A stretch of DNA of 64,000 bases, from assembly GCA_900768685.1 (NCBI GenBank), contig CAAGDX010000035.1:1-64000 (forward strand), written 5' to 3'. The notes beneath the pieces were generated by a model. It had not been told where the DNA came from. It searched no databases and saw only the letters and a list, made by a program, of their open reading frames with translations. Of this stretch, positions 1-6,816 are shown piece after piece. The DNA is from Bacteroidales bacterium (GTDB lineage Bacteria > Bacteroidota > Bacteroidia > Bacteroidales > Muribaculaceae). The position numbers were made by a program, and so were the translations under genes. How positions within the stretch are numbered: the first letter of the stretch is position 1; every line of letters starts with the position of its first letter.

Positions 1-117
1 AAGCACCCGCGTTAAGAACCGCCGTATGCCGAACGGCACGTACGGTGGTGTGAGAGGTCGGTAAACACGAAAATAGGAGATAAACACCCTATGATTAGTG
101 TTTACCTCCTACTCGAT
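1..117 (+). mobile_element. Group II intron, 3' end (domains V and VI)
   Basis: Positions 18-49 fold as a domain V hairpin: a lower stem from ACCGCCGT paired with ACGGTGGT, a two-base bulge region and an upper GCC/GGC stem. The triad position reads CGC, as in many bacterial introns, rather than AGC. Positions 76-87 pair with 98-109 (one A/C mismatch) as domain VI. The intron ends CTACTCGAT at 117, a usual bacterial group II 3' terminus. Domains I-IV and any reverse transcriptase gene lie before the window. The intron ends 18 bp past the stop codon of the convergent ATPase gene. The type assignment rests on recalled domain V/VI features, not on an alignment. Confidence 0.82.
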
Positions 118-134
118 TAGCCTGTTTATAAAGG

Positions 135-1265
135 CTATGATATTGTGGTCAACCAAATACCAAAAAATCTATCATATACTTGATATTCACCATTAACATT
201 AAGTATCAGTTCTTTGTCAACAAGAGATTTTATGGAGGTAATTACACTACTTGCAGCCCCTAAATTATATTTCTTAATAAAGTTTTTACTTTGTACTTCT
301 CTAACGCCATTTTCGCATGCTACAGAGTGCAATACTTTCGCTTGCATATTTGTTATCATTCCGTAAATAGTTTGATACATTGCCTCGTTTTCAAGAATAG
401 AGTCGGTTAAGACTCTTTCTACGTCTGCCACTTCTATTGTTTCTGCTTTTAATTCATACAATCTATTCAAAATCGCATGAATATACCACGTATGACCATA
501 TAATTTTGAATAGATATAATCAAACACATCTTTTCTTAATAACTGGCTATGTTCTTCGTACTTCTTTTTAGCAAAATCATAGTAGGCATCAGCACTAATC
601 TCTCCGAGAGGTATAATTTGTGTGCTCTGATAAAATGGACGTGATGCTGACGCAAACATATTCTCAAGAATTCCTCGCCTGCTGCCGGAAAAAATGAAAT
701 TAACATTCGTTAGTTTTTGTATATATGACCTTAGCAATGCTTCCACATTTTTGTCCTCATAGTTTGCCACTACTTGAAACTCGTCAAATGCCACATAGCA
801 GCGTATTTCTGACTTTTCCATATATTCAAAGACTTCTTTCAGCGAATATTCCGCACGTTCCGGTGCTACATTCACGCAAAATCCGGGTTCTCCGGTCATT
901 GCATCTATGCTTATCATTGGACGTAAATTTCTAAAAAATGAAACCACATTTTTTACAATCCTCTCCTGAGTGGTGTCTAAATGTCCTAATACTGTATCTG
1001 CAAGTTTTTTAACAAGAGATGCCAAGCTATCTGTTTGATATAAATCTACGTAAAAGCATTTTGCAATTCCTTCTTGCTCTACTTGTTCAAACAAATGGTG
1101 TATTAGCCCGGTCTTTCCCATTCGTCGTGGACTTATAAGAGTTATGTTTCGCCCATTATATAATGCGGAACCTAATTTCTCCGTTTCTTTTTGTCTGTCA
1201 CAGAAATACTCGGCTGATACGTATCCCGTCAGGATAAAAGGATTATGTACTTTTCTTTTATTCAT
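135..1265 (-). CDS. AAA-family ATPase, archaeal-ATPase type (orphan)
   Basis: This 376-residue protein has a Walker A motif (SPRRMGKTG, about residues 45-53) and a Walker B motif (CYVAFDEF, about residue 160). Both sit in the layout of the ATPase_2 (PF01637-like) group that is abundant in Bacteroidales. The C-terminal third looks like a winged-helix segment (VITSIKSLVDKELI). There is no signal peptide or membrane segment. The start at 1265 lies about 47 nt from the predicted transcription start, and the upstream DNA carries tandem repeats and a palindrome. Its biological role is unknown. Such genes are usually solitary and patchily distributed, and the adjoining group II intron suggests a mobile neighbourhood. 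A second, only distantly similar ATPase lies at 54220. Confidence 0.8.
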   Translation of the reverse strand: MNKRKVHNPFILTGYVSAEYFCDRQKETEKLGSALYNGRNITLISPRRMGKTGLIHHLFEQVEQEGIAKCFYVDLYQTDSLASLVKKLADTVLGHLDTTQERIVKNVVSFFRNLRPMISIDAMTGEPGFCVNVAPERAEYSLKEVFEYMEKSEIRCYVAFDEFQVVANYEDKNVEALLRSYIQKLTNVNFIFSGSRRGILENMFASASRPFYQSTQIIPLGEISADAYYDFAKKKYEEHSQLLRKDVFDYIYSKLYGHTWYIHAILNRLYELKAETIEVADVERVLTDSILENEAMYQTIYGMITNMQAKVLHSVACENGVREVQSKNFIKKYNLGAASSVITSIKSLVDKELILNVNGEYQVYDRFFGIWLTTIS

Positions 1266-1274
1266 ATTTGTATC

Positions 1275-1349
1275 ATATTTTACGTCACATATTTTACGTC
1301 ACGCATTTTGCGTGATGCAAAATTAAGTAAATCTTTTTACTTCTGCAAT
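1275..1349 (-). promoter_or_regulatory. Promoter with palindrome and tandem repeats (orphan ATPase)
   Basis: The -7 element TAATTTTG (minus strand) lies at 1318-1325. A weak -33 (ATTG in place of TTTG) lies at 1346-1349 with 20-nt spacing. In the leader, 1299-1315 is a perfect 17-bp palindrome (TCACGC/GCGTGA arms). Positions 1275-1288 and 1289-1302 are a perfect 14-bp tandem repeat containing ACGTCAC. The layout suggests operator sites for a repressor or for the ATPase itself; that is inference. Confidence 0.55.
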
Positions 1350-1363
1350 TTCTATATGTCTTT

Positions 1364-2524
1364 TTATATATTTTTAGTGGCTATATTTTTTGTAGCTTCT
1401 GAAAGGCGTTTTGCCGCTGTGTCTCTGTTTAGACGGTATTTCGGGAAAAATTGCGAGGTATTTATCACAAAATCCGCTTCGCAACCCGCTTCCACGCATC
1501 CTGCCATCACTATTACTTTAATTCCGAGCCTTGCAGCTTCTTCCATAATTCGTCCTACCACTTTTCCGCGAGTGGACTGGCGGTCAAAGCGTCCTTCTCC
1601 GGTGATAATAAAGTCCGGGGCAGGGTTAAAAAATCCGTATTTTTCTATCACTGCTTCCGCTCCAAGTATTCCGCTTGCTTTCAGCACACCGTTCAGAGCA
1701 AAGCCAAGTCCGCCTGCTGCACCGCCATATCGGCACTCAAAATTAGGTGTGGTATTCCATTGAACAGAGGTCAAGTGACGTATATTCTCCTCTATCACAG
1801 CCATTTCGCTGCTGCGAACGCCCTTTTGCGGTGCAAAAAGCAGCATATTGTAGTCGTCATCGGAAATAAGCGGCACATCAACGTCGCTTAGAAAAAACAG
1901 TCGGCACTTTTTTATTTTTTCAGAAGTTTCGTTTTTGGCAGTCGTGTAGTTTTTTTGTTGTTCTCCCACGAAAGTACCGCTATTTAGCAAACTTTCCGGC
2001 ACCACCATTTTAGTGATATTTCGTATATTTTCAGGCGTGACAGGGCAGGTGAGGGGACTGTTTCCTGAATAAATTTCACAACCAAGACCTTGCAAAAACC
2101 CGATACCGCAATCCACGGTAGCAGTGCCACCTATGCAAACTGTCACGTTTTCAGCCTTTTGTAGGATTTCTTTCACCACTTTCCCCAAAGGAAAACTTGA
2201 GGAACGCATAGGTTCTGGCTCGGAAAGCATTTTTTGCAGACCTATCACGGCAGAACTGTCAATAATAGCATTTTTGCTGTCTCCGCTTATGAAATATTCT
2301 GCCGTAATGTCCTCAAATTTAGCATTTTGGCAATGAATTTCACAGCGGCTCATGTTGCACATCGCTGCAATAACGGCTGCTGTTCCTTCTCCGCCGTCTG
2401 CCATAGGACAAGAGACTATTTCCGCATCTGCATAGCGTTTCCGGAGACTTTCCGATATTATTTCGCAAGCTTCGGGGGCGGAAAGCGTACCCTTGAATTT
2501 GTCCGTAGCAACGATTATTCTCAT
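1364..2524 (-). CDS. Glycerate kinase
   Basis: A 386-residue cytosolic kinase of the GlxK/GarK family, which phosphorylates D-glycerate with ATP and feeds 2- or 3-phosphoglycerate into glycolysis. The N-terminus (VATDKFKGTLSA) and the segment MADGGEGTA carry the family's diagnostic motifs. The glycine-rich segment VCIGGTATVDCGIGFLQGLG and the C-terminal ITGEGRFDRQS are also characteristic. Length is normal. The last ten residues are a tandem duplication (ATKNI twice), so the C-terminus is slightly extended. The stop lies about 100 bp from the ATPase start. The acyl-CoA synthetase gene starts upstream on the same strand and ends 60 bp before this start, so the two may be co-transcribed. Confidence 0.93.
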   Translation of the reverse strand: MRIIVATDKFKGTLSAPEACEIISESLRKRYADAEIVSCPMADGGEGTAAVIAAMCNMSRCEIHCQNAKFEDITAEYFISGDSKNAIIDSSAVIGLQKMLSEPEPMRSSSFPLGKVVKEILQKAENVTVCIGGTATVDCGIGFLQGLGCEIYSGNSPLTCPVTPENIRNITKMVVPESLLNSGTFVGEQQKNYTTAKNETSEKIKKCRLFFLSDVDVPLISDDDYNMLLFAPQKGVRSSEMAVIEENIRHLTSVQWNTTPNFECRYGGAAGGLGFALNGVLKASGILGAEAVIEKYGFFNPAPDFIITGEGRFDRQSTRGKVVGRIMEEAARLGIKVIVMAGCVEAGCEADFVINTSQFFPKYRLNRDTAAKRLSEATKNIATKNI

Positions 2525-2584
2525 TTGCTTGATTTTCCACGATTTGTGGAGGACTATGTGTCTGAAAAAATAAGCCGTTAAAAA

Positions 2585-4279
2585 TTACTGAACGTTGTAA
2601 TAGAGGAAACGTTTTATAGATTTTTTAGGCGTTTTTTCAAATTCCTCCGCCATGATTTTGATGGAAGAAATTTGCTCGTATGCAGCCACAATCTTGTTCA
2701 ACTCTTTGCGGTTTTCTTCCATTTTTGCTAAAAATTCTTCATCGCTGAGTCCTGCGTTATCCACTTCTTCCGCATCCGGATATACGAGTGCTATAAGTCC
2801 GCCACCACGCTGAATTACAAGGCTTTCCGAAACAAACGGCATATTGTTCAGCTTTGCCTCTATTTCTTCCGGATAGATGTTTTGTCCGCTTGCACTGAGT
2901 ATCATGGTTTTTGAGCGACCCTTTATAAATAATGTGCCGTCCGGTGTGCGGATACCCATATCGCCGGTGTGGAGCCAGCCCTCGGAGTCAATTACGGAAG
3001 CCGTGGCTTTTTCGTTTTTGTAGTAGCCCGTCATCACGTTTTGACCGCGTACGCAGATTTCTCCGGGGATATTTTCAGGGTCCGGACTGTCTATTTTGCT
3101 TTCCATAATTCCCGGCAGAGTACGGCCGCAAGACGTAGGAATAAAATCTTTATAGTGAGTATAACTGATAAGCGGTGCACATTCCGTCATACCGTAACCC
3201 ACTGTAAACGGGAATTTTATCTTGTGGAGGAATGCTTCCACTTCCGCATTCATAGGTGCGCCTCCGATTATTATTTCCTCAAACTGACCACCGAATGCTT
3301 CCACGAGTTTGTTGCGGATTTTTGAATACACCACTTGGTCCAGGTATGGGATGGCAAGCACCCAGCGGATGTGTTTCTTCGTAATCATCGGCACTATTTG
3401 CTTGCGATAAACCTTTTCCAGAATCAGCGGCACGCTGATAATCAGTTTCGGGCGTATTTCCGCCATTGCTTTGATTAGAAGTTTCGGTGCCGGAGTTTTG
3501 CCGAAGATTGTGAGGTGTGCACCTTCTGCGAGCGGCACGAGCATGTCAAAGGCACAACCGTAAGCATGCGCAAGAGGCAAGAACGAGAGGCAGTTTTGTC
3601 CTGCACGGTACAGCTCTTCGTTCATACCAAAAACAATATTTCCGGCGAGGTTGTCGTATGTGAGCATTACGCCCTTGGAGAAACCTGTTGTGCCGGAAGT
3701 ATAGTTTATCAGTGCTATTTCGTGTTTGTCGCGAGATTCATATACAATATCATTTTCTGTAAATTCGCCCGGGTATTCCTTGCTGAAATCGGCATCGATA
3801 TTGTCAAAAGGATTTGTGCCGCCGAAAGTCTCTTCTTTTTTGTCAAGCAGAGAATAGTCGTCAAGCGAAAATACTGCCTGAATGTTTACGAGGTCCGCAA
3901 ATTCTATTGCATCGTAAATGGAATTATGCACGAAAAGGATTTTGGCATCCGAGTGATTTATGATGTGAGTGGCATCATGCGGATTGAAGTCGCTGAGGAT
4001 TGGTACGATAATGCTGCCGTAGGTCAGCGAACTGAAGTAAACGGTAATCCACTTTGGCGTGTTTTTGCCGAGTAGGGCTATTTTGTCGCCTTTTTTAATA
4101 CCTGCCTTGCGGAAAAGCAAGTGAAATTTTGCTATTTCTGCAGCAAATTCGCCGTAACTGAGGTTTTCGTTAGTGCCGTAAAGTGAGAGTGCCGGCAGAG
4201 AAAAGTGTTTACGAAAACTTTTCTCATATATTTTTATTACATCTTGGTCCATTAGACTAAGGTCACTATATTTTCCCAT
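2585..4279 (-). CDS. AMP-dependent long-chain acyl-CoA synthetase
   Basis: A 564-residue member of the ANL adenylate-forming superfamily. The P-loop YTSGTTGFSKGVM is near residue 195, the A5 motif GYGMTECAP near residue 355, the A7 motif LHTGDMG near residue 440, and the C-terminal lysine region KKSIKRFLYY at the end. It activates a fatty acid as acyl-AMP and transfers it to CoA (FadD-like). The C-terminal domain is complete and there is no signal peptide, so a soluble or membrane-associated enzyme is expected. Substrate chain length cannot be read from the sequence. The gene is transcribed divergently from trkH, with a promoter candidate just upstream, and is followed by glycerate kinase. 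Confidence 0.9.
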   Translation of the reverse strand: MGKYSDLSLMDQDVIKIYEKSFRKHFSLPALSLYGTNENLSYGEFAAEIAKFHLLFRKAGIKKGDKIALLGKNTPKWITVYFSSLTYGSIIVPILSDFNPHDATHIINHSDAKILFVHNSIYDAIEFADLVNIQAVFSLDDYSLLDKKEETFGGTNPFDNIDADFSKEYPGEFTENDIVYESRDKHEIALINYTSGTTGFSKGVMLTYDNLAGNIVFGMNEELYRAGQNCLSFLPLAHAYGCAFDMLVPLAEGAHLTIFGKTPAPKLLIKAMAEIRPKLIISVPLILEKVYRKQIVPMITKKHIRWVLAIPYLDQVVYSKIRNKLVEAFGGQFEEIIIGGAPMNAEVEAFLHKIKFPFTVGYGMTECAPLISYTHYKDFIPTSCGRTLPGIMESKIDSPDPENIPGEICVRGQNVMTGYYKNEKATASVIDSEGWLHTGDMGIRTPDGTLFIKGRSKTMILSASGQNIYPEEIEAKLNNMPFVSESLVIQRGGGLIALVYPDAEEVDNAGLSDEEFLAKMEENRKELNKIVAAYEQISSIKIMAEEFEKTPKKSIKRFLYYNVQ

Positions 4280-4319
4280 CTGAAGAAACTAAAATATTTG
4301 TAATAAGTCTAAATATCTG

Positions 4320-4353
4320 CAAAGTTAATAAATATTTCCTTTTTTGTGCCAAA
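4320..4353 (-). promoter_or_regulatory. Promoter of the acyl-CoA synthetase gene
   Basis: On the minus strand TAACTTTG (4320-4327) fits the -7 consensus TAnnTTTG. TTTG at 4350-4353 could be the -33 element, with a 22-nt spacing slightly longer than usual. Confidence 0.5.
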
Positions 4354-4391
4354 ATGTACCTAAAATGTAATAGCATTTCAGCGATATTGAC

Positions 4392-4399
4392 TATTTTTG
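4392..4399 (+). promoter_or_regulatory. -7 element for the trkH-trkA operon
   Basis: TATTTTTG fits TAnnTTTG; no good -33 TTTG lies 19-20 nt upstream. Transcription from here would begin around 4405, which favours the ATG at 4408 (almost leaderless) or a later start over the ORF's first ATG at 4354. Confidence 0.4.
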
Positions 4400-4407
4400 C
4401 AGTTAAA

Positions 4408-6225
4408 ATGATAATATCACTCTCGAAAATATTGACTCGCAAAGTTACGAAACGCATTGATGCCACTGTGAGGAGTATTCTCCTTGTGGTGTCCGTGTTG
4501 CTTTTCGGTGCTATCGTGATTGACTACGGTTTCACGCTCACGGAGTCTGAAACACAACTCATTTACGATGTATATAAAATTGCGTGGTGGTGCTTTTTCT
4601 TGGATTTCTATGCCAGGCTTGTTATCCAGTGGTTTGAAATTCGGCGTAAAGCAATGGTTATCACCACGATAATAGGCATTTGTCTCTTGCTGTCCGCATT
4701 GCCCCGACTTTTCCCCGGTTTGGGTGATAATCCGCTTTTCTCATGGCTATGGTGGCTTTTCAGTCATAAGTATTTTATAATCAGCCTTCTGGGAGTGCTT
4801 TCCGTGCTGAATATTTCCAAGGCGATAGTGGAATTTATCAGTCAAAACACAAATCCTGCCATGCTTCTTGCTGTGGCGTTTCTGATAGTGATTTTTGTGG
4901 GGGCGATACTCCTGATGTTGCCTCGTTCGCTTGCTGAAGGTCAGAGCATTAAGATTATAGACGCCCTGTTTATGTCCACCAGTGCCGTGTGTGTCACGGG
5001 ACTTACCACAATAGATGTGGCATCAACTTTTTCCCTTGAGGGACAGATAATTATAATGCTGCTTATCCAGATTGGCGGCTTGGGCGTGATGACAATCACA
5101 AGTTTTTTTGCCGTGTTTTTTATGGGAAACAGTAGCCTGCAAAACCGTTTTGCACTCCGCGACATGGTTGGCTCCGGCAGTTTCAGTTCTCTCATCTCCA
5201 CTCTCCTTTATATCCTCAGTTTTACTTTTGTAATAGAACTCATAGGAGCGGTGGCAATATGGCTTGATGTTCACGGAACACTCGGCAAATGTCTCCCGGA
5301 TGAAATATTTTTCTGCATATTCCACTCAATATCAGCTTTTTGCAATGCCGGAATATCAAATCACCCGGAATCCCTCGGATATTTCGCGGAGCACGGTCAC
5401 AGACTTCTTTTTGTGTGCCTCACGCTCCTCATAATCCTTGGCGGTATCGGTTTCCCTATACTTGTGAACTTGAAGAATGTACTTTTCCACAACGTGAAGC
5501 GTACTTTTCACCGCTTTATTTTGCGAGACAATTCCATTCCGAGATATAATCACTTGACTAATATAAACACTAAAATCGTACTGTCCGCCACTCTTTTCCT
5601 TATCATTGCCGGCTCCCTGGTGCTGGGAATGCTTGAGTGGAATTTTTCTTTCCGAGATATGAGTGTGACGGATAAGATAATTCACTCCATTTTCAATGCC
5701 GTGGCACCGCGTACTGCCGGTTTCAGCAGTATTAATCTCGCATCTCTTTCACTCCTCTCGCTTATGGCATACACCATTTTGATGTGGATAGGTGGTGCAT
5801 CGCAATCCACAGCCGGTGGTATTAAAGTTAACACTATAGCCGTGGCGATAGCGAATTTTATAGCCGTAATCCGTGGACGTGAGGCAGTTACGATGTTTAA
5901 TCGCGAGATTTCACCGGAATCCGTCCGTCGTGCACTTGCCACGATTTTCGGTTCGCTGATAGTGATAACCGCCACTTTTGTAACACTTGTGGTGATTGAG
6001 CCGCATTTGTCACCAAAAGCATTGCTCTTTGAAACAATCTCCGCCGTAAGCACCGTAGGCTCCTCTCTTGGCATCACGGCATCGCTGTGCATGACGTCTA
6101 AAGTGCTGATAACCATACTGATGTTTGTGGGACGCGTGGGATTGCTGACCGTGATAACGAGTATTTTCCGCCAGGCGGATGCTCCAAAGTACAGATTACC
6201 AAAAGATAACGTAATTATAAACTAA
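4408..6225 (+). CDS. trkH: TrkH/KtrB-family K+ uptake channel subunit
   Basis: The membrane-embedded subunit of a K+ (or Na+/K+) uptake system, about 605 residues from the chosen start. The four pore loops of the superfamily are visible: TSAVCVTGLTT, FCNAGIS, APRTAGFSS and STVGSSLG, each with the filter glycine. An N-terminal block of extra hydrophobic segments (VRSILLVVSVLLFGAIV onward) precedes the channel core, as in long Bacteroidota homologues. The ATG at 4408 was chosen because the predicted -7 element lies at 4392; an in-frame ATG at 4354 would add 18 residues. The regulatory-subunit gene starts 8 nt after the stop, so the two form an operon. Confidence 0.92.
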   Translation: MIISLSKILTRKVTKRIDATVRSILLVVSVLLFGAIVIDYGFTLTESETQLIYDVYKIAWWCFFLDFYARLVIQWFEIRRKAMVITTIIGICLLLSALPRLFPGLGDNPLFSWLWWLFSHKYFIISLLGVLSVLNISKAIVEFISQNTNPAMLLAVAFLIVIFVGAILLMLPRSLAEGQSIKIIDALFMSTSAVCVTGLTTIDVASTFSLEGQIIIMLLIQIGGLGVMTITSFFAVFFMGNSSLQNRFALRDMVGSGSFSSLISTLLYILSFTFVIELIGAVAIWLDVHGTLGKCLPDEIFFCIFHSISAFCNAGISNHPESLGYFAEHGHRLLFVCLTLLIILGGIGFPILVNLKNVLFHNVKRTFHRFILRDNSIPRYNHLTNINTKIVLSATLFLIIAGSLVLGMLEWNFSFRDMSVTDKIIHSIFNAVAPRTAGFSSINLASLSLLSLMAYTILMWIGGASQSTAGGIKVNTIAVAIANFIAVIRGREAVTMFNREISPESVRRALATIFGSLIVITATFVTLVVIEPHLSPKALLFETISAVSTVGSSLGITASLCMTSKVLITILMFVGRVGLLTVITSIFRQADAPKYRLPKDNVIIN

Positions 6226-6232
6226 AAAATAT

Positions 6233-6652
6233 ATGAAATACCTGATTATAGGACTTGGCAATGTGGGTCGCACCCTTGCCGAACAGCTCACGGATATGGG
6301 ACACGACGTGATTGGCGTGGATACTAATGAGTACCGCATCGATGCCGTTAAGGATCGCATTTCCATAGCGTATATTATGGATGCCACTCAGCCGGAATCT
6401 CTGGCAGAACTGCCTATTGATGAGATAGATACCGCTATTGTGGCTGTGGGGCAGAGTATGGAGCAGAGTTTGCGTTCCGTGGCTGCACTCAAGCAACTTA
6501 AAGTGCAGAGAATTTATGCTCGCGCTTTGGACAGCGTGCACCGTGCAGTGCTTAAGGCTATGGATATCAGCTGCATTTTCACTCCGGAAACATACGCTGC
6601 ACGACTTTTTGCGGAAAAATTCACTTCGGACATAAAAGAAGACCTTATATAA
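6233..6652 (+). CDS. trkA: TrkA/KtrA nucleotide-binding subunit lacking the RCK_C domain
   Basis: A 139-residue cytosolic regulator of the preceding channel. The Rossmann motif GLGNVGRTLA (residues 6-15) and the conserved DATQPESL show an NAD(H)/ATP-binding RCK_N domain. KtrA/TrkA proteins normally continue with an RCK_C ligand-binding domain to about 220 residues. This one stops right after the AARLFAEKF helix. No RCK_C-like coding sequence follows: the next 160 bp hold only the promoter of the amylase gene. It may be a natural short form or a truncation. It was assigned by motifs and by its place next to trkH. Confidence 0.88.
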   Translation: MKYLIIGLGNVGRTLAEQLTDMGHDVIGVDTNEYRIDAVKDRISIAYIMDATQPESLAELPIDEIDTAIVAVGQSMEQSLRSVAALKQLKVQRIYARALDSVHRAVLKAMDISCIFTPETYAARLFAEKFTSDIKEDLI

Positions 6653-6694
6653 TATATGCTCTGCAAGAAAATGGCAAATTTTGCCAAAATCCTT

Positions 6695-6726
6695 TGAATA
6701 TCCGAAAAAAATAGCGTATCTTTGCG
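6695..6726 (+). promoter_or_regulatory. Promoter of the GH13 gene
   Basis: TTTG at 6695-6698, a 20-nt spacer and TATCTTTG at 6719-6726 match the Bacteroidota -33/-7 consensus. Transcription should start near 6733, giving a leader of about 84 nt. Confidence 0.75.
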
Positions 6727-6816
6727 GAAATTACCTTAATATGCTTAAGTGCAAGCAAAATTTATTACCGAAATCTATATCAAATTATTAACATTTTTCA
6801 TATCATAAACCCAAAC

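Noticed and set aside
4354..4407. Upstream ATG for trkH
   Set aside because: It would precede the predicted -7 element at 4392-4399, so it would not be in the transcript from that promoter.
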